DNA of 64,000 nucleotides from an uncultured Anderseniella sp. (GCA_947488295.1 CANKYU010000002.1:620001-684000), one strand, 5' to 3'; shown: positions 18,573-26,997, counted from the stretch's first letter. Numbers and translations: made by a program. Notes: a model not told the origin generated them from the letters alone.

Positions 18573-19841
18573 CTATTGATTGACGGCGGACGGATTGTCC
18601 AGACTGTCGGATCCCTCTACCTCGATCTTGAGATCAAGTGCTGCGACAACCTTCTCGATTGTGCGGGTCTGGGCCACCAGAGCGTCAATCGCAGCCTGTA
18701 CGACCGCATTGCCCTGTGCATTGCCTTCGGCGATCATCTGATCATAGCTTTCACCGGCTTCGGCGCGCTTGGCCATGACCTGCATCTTCGACACGGTGTC
18801 GGCTATGTTCTCGCGCAGTTCGGTATCGAGCGCTGCATCCTTTTCCCTGACCAGGTCGGACAGCGCGGCACCTTCTACAATCGAACCGTCAGGACGCTTG
18901 TACTTGCCCAGGTAAACATTCTGAATACCAATGACGTCATACAGATGCGAGTTGTGGGTGTTATCGGAAAAACAGTCATGTTCTTCTTCGGGATCGTGCA
19001 GCAGCAGGCCAAGCTTCATCCTCTCACCGGCCAGCTCACCGTAGGACAGTGATCCCATGCCGGTCAGGATTGCCTTAAGGCCTTCTTTTGCCCCTCCTTC
19101 CGCCAGGTTTTTGCGAGCGGCACCGTCAGCCGACCAGTTTGCGGCCATGTCTTCCAGGTCCTTGATCAGCAGATCAGTGGCAGCCTTCAGATAGGTGGCG
19201 CGGCGGTCACAATTTCCGCCGGTGCAGTTGGCCGTGTCGAAATCAGTATGCGGGCGGTTGCCGGCACCAGGCCCGGTGCCATTATTGTCCTGGCCCCAGA
19301 GCAGGAACTCGATGGCGTGGTACCCGGTGGCTACATTTGCCTCCACGCCGCCCACTTCCTGCAGGCTCTCAAGGACGGCAGGAGTAATCGTGGTCGCATC
19401 AACCGTCTTGCCGCCGGCGGTGACGGTCTTGTTGGCCACGACGTTGACCGTGTAGAACGGGTTTTCGTCAGAGGCGTCGCCATAGCCGGCCGGATCAACA
19501 TAGTCGATCAACCCTTCATCCAGCGGCCAGGCATTCACCTTGCCTTCCCAGTCATCGACAATGGCGTTGCCGAACCGGTACACCTCGGTCTGCTGGTAAG
19601 GTACGCGGGCTGCGAGCCACGCAGTGCGCGCAGCGGCAAGACTTTCAGCTGACGGCGCCGCGACAAATGCATCAACAGCCGTCTTGAGAGCCCTGGCCGT
19701 CGTCAGTGCGTCGCCATATTTGGCGGCTGCCATGTCAGAGTAGCTGGTGATCACCGACGATGCATCAGCGGCCGTGGCAACGTGTACCGGGGCAAATACC
19801 ACCATTGCTGCCAGTGATGCCGTGATCAGACGTTTCTTCAT
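18573..19841 (-). CDS. Imelysin-family iron-regulated periplasmic protein (IrpA-like)
   Basis: A 422-aa protein with a clear Sec signal peptide (MKKRLITASLAAMVVFAPVH, cleavage near ATA-ADA). The family GxHxxE motif appears as GYHAIEF (residues 173-178), the presumed metal-binding site. NAWPLDEGLIDYV, a GNRPHTDF block and a helical C-terminal repeat complete the ICMP-like double-bundle. It is the first exported gene of the operon after a small orphan gene. Family members are iron-repressed and linked to iron uptake; the ligand is unproven. An Irr-type box candidate lies upstream of the operon. Confidence 0.92.
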   Translation of the reverse strand: MKKRLITASLAAMVVFAPVHVATAADASSVITSYSDMAAAKYGDALTTARALKTAVDAFVAAPSAESLAAARTAWLAARVPYQQTEVYRFGNAIVDDWEGKVNAWPLDEGLIDYVDPAGYGDASDENPFYTVNVVANKTVTAGGKTVDATTITPAVLESLQEVGGVEANVATGYHAIEFLLWGQDNNGTGPGAGNRPHTDFDTANCTGGNCDRRATYLKAATDLLIKDLEDMAANWSADGAARKNLAEGGAKEGLKAILTGMGSLSYGELAGERMKLGLLLHDPEEEHDCFSDNTHNSHLYDVIGIQNVYLGKYKRPDGSIVEGAALSDLVREKDAALDTELRENIADTVSKMQVMAKRAEAGESYDQMIAEGNAQGNAVVQAAIDALVAQTRTIEKVVAALDLKIEVEGSDSLDNPSAVNQ

Positions 19842-19854
19842 TTTGTGTATTCCT

Positions 19855-20421
19855 TCAGTTTAACTTGGGAAATTTAAGCATGTCCGCCGACGGGCAAGCC
19901 GGGCAGATGGCATTGGATTTACCGGTCAGTGCGTCAAGCACATCCTGGCCGAGCGGTATGAAAAACAGGGCATGGGCGGAAAATGCATCAGCCACCGCCT
20001 GCCCCGCTGACAACAGATGTTTCAGATTGTCCGGATGGCACTGAGCAGCGTTTCCCAGCACCAGCCTGACTGCGACGTCGGCTGCCGCTGAATCCTTCTT
20101 CTGCATGCAAACGATGAAGTTCAGTATCTGGCTTTCGTCATGGCTCAGTCTGCGGCAGCCATAGGGAAACAACGAGTACCCGCGCGGTTCGTATTTGCGC
20201 AGCACGCGTACGAAGTACTGAACCTCTCCCAACAGGCGGCGGGCACATATGGCGTCAACTTCCCGGCAATATGTCTGCCAGGCAGTTTCCCAGCATTCTA
20301 TATCGCTGTAGTCGAAGCCCTCGATGGTGCAGCGAAGGCCAACGGTAAACAACCGCTCCGGCTTGTTGTCCAGGACACGCTGTGCCCCGGCTTTCACCAT
20401 TTTCGCCTGATCGATACCCAT
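19855..20421 (-). CDS. Hypothetical protein, first gene of the imelysin operon
   Basis: A 188-aa protein not recognised as a named family. It has no signal peptide or membrane segment, and is helical with scattered cysteines (VGLRCTIEGF, YGCRRLSHDES, FIVCMQKKDS, ICPACPSADM near the C-terminus). The gap to the next gene is only 13 bp and it begins the transcript behind the AT-rich leader with the possible iron box. The cysteine-rich end suggests metal or redox sensing, but this is speculation. Confidence 0.75.
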   Translation of the reverse strand: MGIDQAKMVKAGAQRVLDNKPERLFTVGLRCTIEGFDYSDIECWETAWQTYCREVDAICARRLLGEVQYFVRVLRKYEPRGYSLFPYGCRRLSHDESQILNFIVCMQKKDSAAADVAVRLVLGNAAQCHPDNLKHLLSAGQAVADAFSAHALFFIPLGQDVLDALTGKSNAICPACPSADMLKFPKLN

Positions 20422-20918
20422 GATTGCACCAGCAAATAGATTTCTGACTATTTTTGTCGGGTATCACTGATGTCGATGCGAGGTCAACCAAAAAGACTCA
20501 ATTTATTCAATTAAAACAGTAATTTAAAGTTATTCTAATTCCAGAAACAAATATAATCCGTAATTGGATCAACGTGCTAGTGCACGTGAACAGTGATTGT
20601 TAAACCTATCCGGACGAACAGCCGCGACATTCCAATTCATATCCAGGAGACCGGCAGCTTCGGGTCGGAAGCGGACTTGCCGGAGTGTCACGGGACAGGT
20701 CTGTGTGTGCCGGCCGCCGGTCGGTTCCAGGCGTTGATCAAAGAAGTGAGTGCAGCGAAATCAGCCGGTTGTTGGGTGGGCACCACCTTGACGGTTCCCG
20801 CCCGCCCAAAACCGATTGACGACTCTTGTTGACAGTTTCTGAAACGGCAGGTTCCGGCAACTTCTCCATGACAGTTCTTGCGCCGCACAGAGCTGCTCCA
20901 GTTTTGACCAATGCCGTC
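20422..20918. other. Intergenic leader region, about 500 bp
   Basis: The first 160 bp upstream of the imelysin operon are strongly AT-rich and hold the candidate iron-responsive operator. The remainder, towards the OsmC gene end, has no coding frame I would support; the open frames there have no recognisable product and unnatural composition. Confidence 0.5.
20523..20539 (-). promoter_or_regulatory. Candidate iron control element (Irr/ICE-like box)
   Basis: TTTAAAG-TTA-TTCTAAT resembles the alphaproteobacterial ICE consensus TTTAGAA-N3-TTCTAAA; the right half is nearly exact and the left half is degenerate. It lies 102 bp upstream of the first gene of the imelysin operon, inside an AT-rich leader. 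That position and the iron-linked content of the operon support it, but the match itself is imperfect. Confidence 0.4.
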
Positions 20919-21521
20919 CTAGATCCGTTCACCATTGCTGATGACCCTTGTGGACGTTGGCACAGCGCTGATGACAGTCTGTGCCGCCATGCAGGCTTTC
21001 TCGGCAGCTTCGACCATGAGCGCGATGACCTCTGGCGGTTCATCCGTCTCGATGAGAACGAAGGTCTCGACCCCTTTCGAGTGCCCTTCCATTTGCCCGC
21101 CCATCTCCGCCGTCATGCCTGGGATACGGGACTGAAACTTCATTCTCTGTTCTATTCGAATCGACGAGACCTGCAGCTTCTCGTTGTCGGCATAGCCTTT
21201 CAGGTGGGTCAGAAAGCAGAATGCAACCCCGGCGGCGAGGTAGGACAGTGGTGCCGGGGCGCTATCGGAACCGCCAATCATCGCACCCTCGTCGCAGTAG
21301 AGCTCGAAAGCTCCGAAGCTCGGGATGTTGGGCTTGACGTAACCACGCTTGACAAGACCTGGTCCAGGGACCAGTTCGCAGAGAACGTGAACCTCGAGGT
21401 CCAGACCTTCTTTTGTCTTCTTCGCTGTTTCGATTTCGAAAGCCGTCGGCTCCGGCATGTGATCGACTCTGGATACGATCGCGTGATCTTGAGCGCCTGT
21501 GCGCTTTGCTTGGGTCAACAT
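20919..21521 (-). CDS. OsmC/Ohr family protein
   Basis: A 200-aa protein of the OsmC superfamily of thiol peroxidases. The two family cysteines appear at Cys102 (AAGVAFCFLTHL) and Cys177 (AEKACMAAQTVISAVP), with GGSDSAPAPLSYL before the first. The ATG at 21521 fits the family and the divergent promoter; longer starts to 21737 would run into the TetR promoter. It is divergent from a TetR gene with two operator-like palindromes between, so it is probably repressed by that TetR. OsmC homologues detoxify organic hydroperoxides, although many stand-alone members have no proven substrate. Confidence 0.85.
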   Translation of the reverse strand: MLTQAKRTGAQDHAIVSRVDHMPEPTAFEIETAKKTKEGLDLEVHVLCELVPGPGLVKRGYVKPNIPSFGAFELYCDEGAMIGGSDSAPAPLSYLAAGVAFCFLTHLKGYADNEKLQVSSIRIEQRMKFQSRIPGMTAEMGGQMEGHSKGVETFVLIETDEPPEVIALMVEAAEKACMAAQTVISAVPTSTRVISNGERI

Positions 21522-21545
21522 GTCTATCACCTTTACGTTTGAATA

Positions 21546-21597
21546 ATACGGTACGTTACCGTATCTTTTTGACAGATAGGATACGGTGCAGTATCCG
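21546..21597. promoter_or_regulatory. Divergent OsmC/TetR promoter with two palindromic operators
   Basis: Operator 1 at 21546-21564 is a perfect palindrome, ATACGGTA-CGT-TACCGTAT. Operator 2 (GGATAC-N6-GTATCC, 21579-21596) repeats the ATACGGT core. A sigma-70-like promoter for the TetR gene (TTGACA at 21569-21574, 17-bp spacer, TATCCG at 21592-21597) embeds operator 2. A TATTAT box at 21543-21548 on the minus strand could serve the OsmC gene. This is the layout of an autoregulated TetR controlling its divergent neighbour. Confidence 0.7.
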
Positions 21598-21631
21598 TCA
21601 AGAGGCAGCAGCAGAGAAAAGGAGACCAGCT

Positions 21632-22264
21632 TTGGACACGGCCCTCGACGGACACGCTCGGCGGCGAGCGGCCAAGCGCGCGGAGATACTGGCAGCAGCG
21701 ACGGAAATCTTCTTCGAGGAAGGTTATGGGCGGGCAACCATGGATCAGGTGCTTGCTAAGATCGGCGGTTCGAAACGCACCCTCTACAACCACTTTCGAT
21801 GCAAGGAAGACCTGTTCGCGGCAATCGTCACCAGCGTATCGGACCGTGTTCTCGCCGCGCTACGACCTCCGCTTGATGCCGACGACATCAGAGCCACGCT
21901 TGTCACCATGGGCATCGGATACCTGAATGTTCTTTTGTCACGCGAGGGTCTCGCCCTGTATCGCGCCATGGTCTCGGAGGCCCCGCATTTTCCTGAACTG
22001 GCGCGAACTTTCTTCGCTAATGGACCGGGCCGGGCCAGTGACCACCTTTGCGACTTCTTCCAGGAACAGAAGATGCAGGGTGTGCTCAAAGTGGATGATC
22101 CGCGGCTTGCAGCAGAACAGTTTCTCGGCATGGTTCGAGGCGATGTGCATCTGATGACGGTCCTCACGATCCGCAAACCAAGAAAGGCACAGATCAAAAA
22201 GACCGTTGGGCAAGCCGTAGAAACTTTCCTCTGTGGTGCGGCTCCAGATTTGTGCAACAGCTGA
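21632..22264 (+). CDS. TetR/AcrR family regulator
   Basis: A 210-aa repressor. The N-terminal helix-turn-helix (about residues 14-60: RRAAKRAEILAAATEIFFEE then SKRTLYNHFRCKEDLFAAI) is classical TetR. The C-terminal ligand domain resembles the TetR_C type with LNVLLSREGLALYRAMVSEA. The TTG at 21632 is chosen as start because AAAGGAG lies 7 bp upstream (21618-21624); the open frame to 21413 runs through the promoter. It most likely represses itself and the divergent OsmC gene. The inducer is unknown, but an organic peroxide or antibiotic is plausible from the neighbour. Confidence 0.88.
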   Translation: MDTALDGHARRRAAKRAEILAAATEIFFEEGYGRATMDQVLAKIGGSKRTLYNHFRCKEDLFAAIVTSVSDRVLAALRPPLDADDIRATLVTMGIGYLNVLLSREGLALYRAMVSEAPHFPELARTFFANGPGRASDHLCDFFQEQKMQGVLKVDDPRLAAEQFLGMVRGDVHLMTVLTIRKPRKAQIKKTVGQAVETFLCGAAPDLCNS

Positions 22265-22626
22265 GGAAAGTAAATAGACCCAAAGCTATACGCAGAGCCG
22301 CAAACCGACATGAGAAAGAAGCAGGACATCTGGATTATCGATCACGACACCATCAGTTTTTGGTCGCGCCCAACGATTGCTTGAAGTGGTTTCGGGACAA
22401 CTGGCACCTCGTGCAACATGAATCCCACTCTTAGCCGGTTTCACATCATCCGGCCTTTCCGCAACACGCACGACATTGCCTGTCGACAGGGCCCGGCTGA
22501 TTTTCATCAGGTGGTTTCCTTCAAGCTTGCCCGGCCCGGCAGACTGGGCAATAGTGAGACCCCGGCGCCTCAACCAGACTTGAGGCCAACAACAAGATCA
22601 ATGACAATCCACAGGGAAGTTACAAC
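22265..22626. other. Intergenic region before the TRAP operon
   Basis: A 362-bp gap between the TetR gene and the TRAP binding-protein gene. The only candidate is a 73-aa minus-strand frame with a fair ribosome binding site (listed separately). The 3' part must hold the TRAP operon promoter, which I could not pin down. Confidence 0.45.
22286..22507 (-). CDS. Possible small ORF or gene remnant
   Basis: A 73-aa frame starts at an ATG with AAGGAAACC 8-9 bp upstream. It begins MKISRALSTGNVVRVAE, which reads like a natural N-terminus. No family is recognised, the rest is low in hydrophobic residues, and no co-directional partner exists. It may be a decayed N-terminal fragment of a longer gene or a chance frame. 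Confidence 0.25.
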   Translation of the reverse strand: MKISRALSTGNVVRVAERPDDVKPAKSGIHVARGASCPETTSSNRWARPKTDGVVIDNPDVLLLSHVGLRLCV

Positions 22627-23622
22627 ATGAAACGCCTATTTGCATACGCGATGGCAGCTTTGGTGATTGCCGTCTCCTCGGGGGCCGCGATGGCTGCCGA
22701 CACCACCCTCCGCATCTCGCTGCAGCTGCCGTTGAAGAGCCATCTCGGCCAGAACCTGGAACTGTTCAAGCAGGAAGTGGAGAAGAATTCCGGCGGCAAG
22801 GTCGAGGTACAGATCTACGACTCAGCCCAACTCTACAAGGACAAGGAAGTGCCCCAGGCAGTGGGCTCAGGGTCCATCGAAATGGGTGTTGCCTCGCTGA
22901 CCCGCTTTGTCGGCGACGTGCCGGCAGTTGATATTTTCTACGTACCGTTCCTGTTCAATTCCGAAGAACTGGTGCGCAAGGCAGTGGCACCCGGAAGCGC
23001 GGTGAGGGCCCCGATCGACGAAGCCATACTGGGGACCGGTTCAAGGGTGTTGTGGTGGCAGGCATATGGCGGCGCCATCCTGCTGTCCAAGGGCGCGCCG
23101 GTCAAAACACCGGCTGACATGAAGGGCAAGAAGGTCCGCGTGTTCGGCAAGACGCTTGGTGCCTTCACCGAAGCTGCCGGCGGTTCGCCAACCCTGATCT
23201 CGGGTTCGGAACAGTATCTGGCCTACCAGCGCGGCACGGTCGATATCGGCATGACCGGCGTCTCCGGTGTCAAGTCGCGCAAGCTGTGGGAGGTTATGGA
23301 TCATATAACCGTGACCAACCATGCCGATATCGAATTCATCGTGCTGGTCAACGAGAAGTTCTGGCAGGGCCTGCCCGAAGACACCCGCAAAGTGATTTCA
23401 GCAGCAGCGCTGACAGCCGAAATGGCAGTTCGCGACCAGGTCAGCCAGATCGAAAAGGATGCCTATGCGGCGGCTGAGAAAAACGGCATGACCGTCTACA
23501 CACCGACCGAAGAGGAAGTAACCGCGTGGAAGCAGACGGCGCAACCGGTCATTGACGGTTACAAGGCTGCATCCGGTGAGCTTGGTGACAAGGTGCTCAA
23601 GGCGGCGCAGTCGTTGCAGTAA
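22627..23622 (+). CDS. dctP: TRAP transporter solute-binding protein (DctP family)
   Basis: A 331-aa periplasmic protein with a Sec signal peptide (MKRLFAYAMAALVIAVSSG, cleavage near AMA-ADT). DctP features include LRISLQLPLKSHLGQNLELF at the start, the VQIYDSAQLYKDKEVPQAV block, and KVRVFGKTLGAFTEAAGGSP with a fold-defining ligand-binding segment. It captures organic acids for the DctQM permease encoded just downstream. The operon also carries an isocitrate-lyase/PEP-mutase family enzyme, which hints at a C3-C5 hydroxy- or dicarboxylate as ligand. A strong hairpin separates it from the next gene. Confidence 0.92.
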   Translation: MKRLFAYAMAALVIAVSSGAAMAADTTLRISLQLPLKSHLGQNLELFKQEVEKNSGGKVEVQIYDSAQLYKDKEVPQAVGSGSIEMGVASLTRFVGDVPAVDIFYVPFLFNSEELVRKAVAPGSAVRAPIDEAILGTGSRVLWWQAYGGAILLSKGAPVKTPADMKGKKVRVFGKTLGAFTEAAGGSPTLISGSEQYLAYQRGTVDIGMTGVSGVKSRKLWEVMDHITVTNHADIEFIVLVNEKFWQGLPEDTRKVISAAALTAEMAVRDQVSQIEKDAYAAAEKNGMTVYTPTEEEVTAWKQTAQPVIDGYKAASGELGDKVLKAAQSLQ

Positions 23623-23639
23623 CCGGTTGAAACCTGAAT

Positions 23640-23687
23640 GGCTGGCCGGAACTGTCTGAGCCAAAATCGGCTCGGGCCCGGCCAGCC
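23640..23687 (+). other. Intercistronic hairpin after dctP
   Basis: GGCTGGCCGG (23640-23649) pairs with CCGGCCAGCC (23678-23687), with an inner GAGCC/GGCTC stem. There is no U-tract, so this is not a classical terminator. It probably stabilises the dctP mRNA or attenuates expression of the membrane genes. Confidence 0.7.
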
Positions 23688-23727
23688 TGGAATACTCAAC
23701 TGACACTCGTCTTTGCAGGGGCACGGC

Positions 23728-24231
23728 GTGAACGTCTTGGAAAAAGCGATTGACTGGCTGGGCGCGGTGGCGGCCTGGCTGTTCTTTGCAACAGGCATGT
23801 TGCTGACCTGGGAAGTCGTGGCGCGTTACGGGTTTGACGCTCCCACCATCTGGGCTGCGGAAATATCCCAGATGTTCCTGATCTGGGGCATGTATCTCGC
23901 CCTGCCGCACACCATTGCCAGGCGCAAGAACATCAATATCGAATTGCTGTACGAACGGTTGCCGGGCTGGGCGCAACGGCTTTGCGACGTGGTGACCATC
24001 GTGTTCACCGGCTTCTTCTGTGTCGTCGTGTTCTGGTTCGGCTGGGAAATCGCCTGGGACAGTTTCGTGCGCGGCAGGTCGACCGGCACGATGCTCAACA
24101 TCCCGAACTGGTGGACCGAAATGGTCATCCCGCTGGGCTTCGGCCTGTCGGTCGTGGTATGTGCTGCCGAGATCGTCAGGCTGGCACGCGGCAAACCGCT
24201 GGCCGGGCCGGTCGGCAACGGCGGTCACTAG
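23728..24231 (+). CDS. dctQ: TRAP transporter small permease (DctQ family)
   Basis: A 167-aa protein with four membrane helices and a typical DctQ pattern (FFATGMLLTWEVVARYGFD, PTIWAAEISQMFLIWGMYLAL, ARRKNINIELLYERLP). The GTG at 23728 is chosen as start because AGGGG lies 6 bp upstream; a TTG at 23713 is the alternative. It links the binding protein to the DctM channel in the inner membrane. The stop is immediately followed by the dctM ATG, so the two are tightly coupled. Confidence 0.9.
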   Translation: MNVLEKAIDWLGAVAAWLFFATGMLLTWEVVARYGFDAPTIWAAEISQMFLIWGMYLALPHTIARRKNINIELLYERLPGWAQRLCDVVTIVFTGFFCVVVFWFGWEIAWDSFVRGRSTGTMLNIPNWWTEMVIPLGFGLSVVVCAAEIVRLARGKPLAGPVGNGGH

Positions 24232-25506
24232 ATGACCACCATCCTCATCCTTCTGGCCCTGTTCACCCTGCTCTTAATGCGGGTACCGGTGGCGTTTGCG
24301 CTTGGTGGCCTCGGCCTGGTGCTGTTGCTGATGGGTGGATTCTCCCCGCTGATGGCACCGCAAAGCATGCTCGGCACCATCGACAATTTCGTGTTGCTGG
24401 CGGTGCCGCTGTTCCTTTTGATGTCCAATGTGCTGTTGAAAGGTGGCGTCGGACGCGACCTGTTTGCCGCGGTTCAGGCCTGGGTCGGCCACCTGCCGGG
24501 CGGGCTGGCGATCGCCACGGTGATTTCGTGCGGTATCTTTGCCGCCATCTCGGGCTCGTCGGTGGCAACTGCGGCCACCATCGGCACAGTTGCCATTCCG
24601 GAAATGAGCCAGCGCGGGTACCCGCGACCCTTCGTGCTCGGCCTGCTGGCCGCCGGCGGCACGCTGGGCATCCTGATCCCACCATCAATCCCGATGATCG
24701 TGTACGGGTTCATCACCGAGGAATCGGTCATCAAGCTGTTCCTGGCAGGCATCGGGCCGGGCCTGATGCTGATGGCGCTGTTCATCGGTTTTTCGATGAT
24801 CTATGCGTGGCTGTCACCGCAATGCCAGTCGTCACCCAAGGCCAGCTGGACCGAGCGGCGCGATACGGGCCTGCGTGCCTTGCCCGCTCTGGGGCTGGCC
24901 GGTCTCATCATATGGGGCATTTACTGGGGCGTGTTTACACCCACCGAAGCTGCCGCGATCGGTTTTGCGGCTTCCCTCGTCATCACCGGCGTCATCCTGC
25001 GCACGCTGACCTGGGAAACCCTGAAAGAAGCGGTCACGCAATCCATGGTGACCACGGTCACCATCCTATTGATCGTTGCCGGGGCGAAAGTGTTCGGCAA
25101 GGCCATATCGCTGTACCGCATCCCGCAGGACGTGTCGTTCTTCATCTCCCAGAACTTCTCCGAAGCCTGGCTGTTCATTCTGGTCGTAGGCGCGGTGCTG
25201 GTATTGATGGGGCTGTTCCTGGAAGCGCTGTCGATGATGCTGATCATGGTGCCGGTGCTGGCACCTTCGCTGCTCGGGCTCGGTGTTGACCCGATCTGGT
25301 TCGGCGTGTTTTTCGTGATCATGATCGAATGCGCCCTGATCACGCCGCCGGTGGGACTGAACCTTTATGTGATACAGGCCGTCGGCAAGGCTTCCATGCA
25401 GGAAGTGGCAAAGGGCGTCTGGCCATTCCTGTCCCTGATGCTGCTGACCGTGTTCCTGATCTATGCGTTCCCGGATCTTGCCCTGTACATTCCGTTCAAA
25501 CTCTGA
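24232..25506 (+). CDS. dctM: TRAP transporter large permease (DctM family)
   Basis: A 424-aa integral membrane protein with about 12 hydrophobic segments. DctM hallmarks are FAAISGSSVATAATIGTVAIPEM, AAGGTLGILIPPSIPMIVYG and CALITPPVGLNLYVIQAV. It forms the sodium-driven transport channel with DctQ. The gene starts directly after the dctQ stop (TAGATG) and is followed 9 bp later by the isocitrate-lyase-like gene, so all four are probably one transcript. Confidence 0.94.
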   Translation: MTTILILLALFTLLLMRVPVAFALGGLGLVLLLMGGFSPLMAPQSMLGTIDNFVLLAVPLFLLMSNVLLKGGVGRDLFAAVQAWVGHLPGGLAIATVISCGIFAAISGSSVATAATIGTVAIPEMSQRGYPRPFVLGLLAAGGTLGILIPPSIPMIVYGFITEESVIKLFLAGIGPGLMLMALFIGFSMIYAWLSPQCQSSPKASWTERRDTGLRALPALGLAGLIIWGIYWGVFTPTEAAAIGFAASLVITGVILRTLTWETLKEAVTQSMVTTVTILLIVAGAKVFGKAISLYRIPQDVSFFISQNFSEAWLFILVVGAVLVLMGLFLEALSMMLIMVPVLAPSLLGLGVDPIWFGVFFVIMIECALITPPVGLNLYVIQAVGKASMQEVAKGVWPFLSLMLLTVFLIYAFPDLALYIPFKL

Positions 25507-25515
25507 GGACTTCAA

Positions 25516-26391
25516 ATGACCCACCATTCTGCCGCCGCCCGACTCAGAAAGCTGCTGGCTGAGGATACCTGCCATGTGGTGCCAAGCTGCTGGGATGCAC
25601 TGAGCGCCAAGATGATCGGCGATGCAGGTTTCGGTTTCACCTTCATGTCGGGCTTTGCCGTGTCTGCCTCGCGTATCGGCGCACCCGATACGGGACTGAT
25701 CTCGTTTGGCGAGATGCTCGACCAGGGCCGCAATATCTGTGCCGCAACAGATATACCGGTGATCGGCGACGGCGACACCGGCTATGGCAATTCGCTCAAT
25801 GTGCGCCGCACGGTTGACCTATATGCGCGAGCAGGTTTTGGCGCGGTGATGATCGAGGACCAGGTGTCGCCCAAGAGGTGCGGCCATACCAAGGGCAAGC
25901 TGGTTGTCGACCGCGACGAGGCCTTCAACCGGATCAGGGCGGCGGTGGATGCGCGCGAGGCAGGCGCGGATATCATGATAATGGCGCGCACCGACGCCCG
26001 CCACGGTCATGGCCTGGATGAAGCCATCGACCGGGCCAAAGGCTTTTCGGACCTGGGTGCAGACATCCTGTTTGTCGAGGCACCACAAACCGAAGACGAG
26101 ATGGCCCGGCTGACTGGCGAAGCACCGGGCATTCACATGGCCAATATGGTTGAGGGCGGCGCGACCCCGATACTGCATCCTGATCGCCTGCATGAACTGG
26201 GCTATAATTTTGCCGCCTACCCGCTGACCTTGCTGTCAGCCGCCATGAAAGCCATCCAGGCGTCCCTTGCCGAGATGGTGCAACGTGAACACCCGGCTGA
26301 CCGCCTGATGGACTTTGCAGACCTGCGCAAGGCGGTTGGTTTCGACGCCTATTATGATGCCGAGGCCCCATATTCCGACAATCGGGATTGA
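25516..26391 (+). CDS. Isocitrate lyase/PEP mutase family enzyme (2-methylisocitrate-lyase-like)
   Basis: A 291-aa TIM-barrel enzyme. Metal-binding residues are in VIGDGDTGYGN (Asp85, Asp87), and the flexible active-site loop reads SPKRCGHTKGKLV with catalytic Cys122, as in 2-methylisocitrate and isocitrate lyases. MARTDARHGHGLDEAIDRA is the second conserved block. Members also include oxaloacetate decarboxylases and phosphonopyruvate hydrolases, which usually lack this KRCGH loop, so a C-C lyase of a 2-hydroxy-dicarboxylate or tricarboxylate is favoured. Its place behind the TRAP genes suggests that it metabolises the imported acid. Confidence 0.85.
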   Translation: MTHHSAAARLRKLLAEDTCHVVPSCWDALSAKMIGDAGFGFTFMSGFAVSASRIGAPDTGLISFGEMLDQGRNICAATDIPVIGDGDTGYGNSLNVRRTVDLYARAGFGAVMIEDQVSPKRCGHTKGKLVVDRDEAFNRIRAAVDAREAGADIMIMARTDARHGHGLDEAIDRAKGFSDLGADILFVEAPQTEDEMARLTGEAPGIHMANMVEGGATPILHPDRLHELGYNFAAYPLTLLSAAMKAIQASLAEMVQREHPADRLMDFADLRKAVGFDAYYDAEAPYSDNRD

Positions 26392-26472
26392 TGGACCGGG
26401 CAGAAATCCAATCCACCTGGAAACCACTGCTCATGCCCGGACGGTCTCAGGGCAACCGGCTGTAATCGGCAA

Positions 26473-26997
26473 TCAGCCTTGCTGCTGGAACTTGATCTGT
26501 CCATCGTAAGTCTTGCCGCAGACCTGCCCTGCATATCGAAACGTATCGGCTCCGGTCCACCTGATTGCCAGCAGGGAGTGTGCTGCGCCTTCAATCCGGA
26601 TCGGCTCGCGAAGAAGCCGCCGTTCCCAGATTACGAACTGAATCGGCATTCCGACCAGAAGGCTGTTCTCATTGAAGAATTTTTGCATGGACGCTTCGGA
26701 AAACTGCGCACAGCGGAAAGCGAATCTGTGGTTTTCCTGGGTAAAACCATCCGCGTTGTAGGCGTTCCAGTCCATGGGGGTCGGACCAAAGCGCATGTCG
26801 AAGAGTTGCAGTTTGGGCCGTGGGCTTGCGGTTGTGTACATTCCATACCCGCCAAGTTTCCACGGGTTGATAAGTTCCCGGGAAACCAGGTTCATGTGAA
26901 CGATGATCCATATCGAATGCAGCAAAAGCAGCACGGCGAACGCAACTTTATGGATCGGCCAGCCATCGGTCTGCCAGAGGGAAGGTTTAAAGGACAT
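26473..26997 (-). CDS. Hypothetical protein with one N-terminal membrane anchor
   Basis: A 174-aa protein. The ATG at 26997 (MSFKPSLWQTDGWP) is preferred; it overlaps the upstream membrane gene by 11 bp. One hydrophobic helix (about residues 18-36) is followed by a soluble part containing NPWKLGGYGMYTTASPRPKL and CAQFSEASMQKFFNE. No family is recognised. The overlap with the multi-span membrane protein suggests the two work together, as in HTTM-type membrane protein pairs. Confidence 0.7.
   Translation of the reverse strand: MSFKPSLWQTDGWPIHKVAFAVLLLLHSIWIIVHMNLVSRELINPWKLGGYGMYTTASPRPKLQLFDMRFGPTPMDWNAYNADGFTQENHRFAFRCAQFSEASMQKFFNENSLLVGMPIQFVIWERRLLREPIRIEGAAHSLLAIRWTGADTFRYAGQVCGKTYDGQIKFQQQG

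Noticed and set aside
23982..25289. 435-codon plus-strand frame over dctQ/dctM
   Set aside because: Arg/His/Gly-rich shadow frame; the dctQ and dctM frames have complete family signatures.
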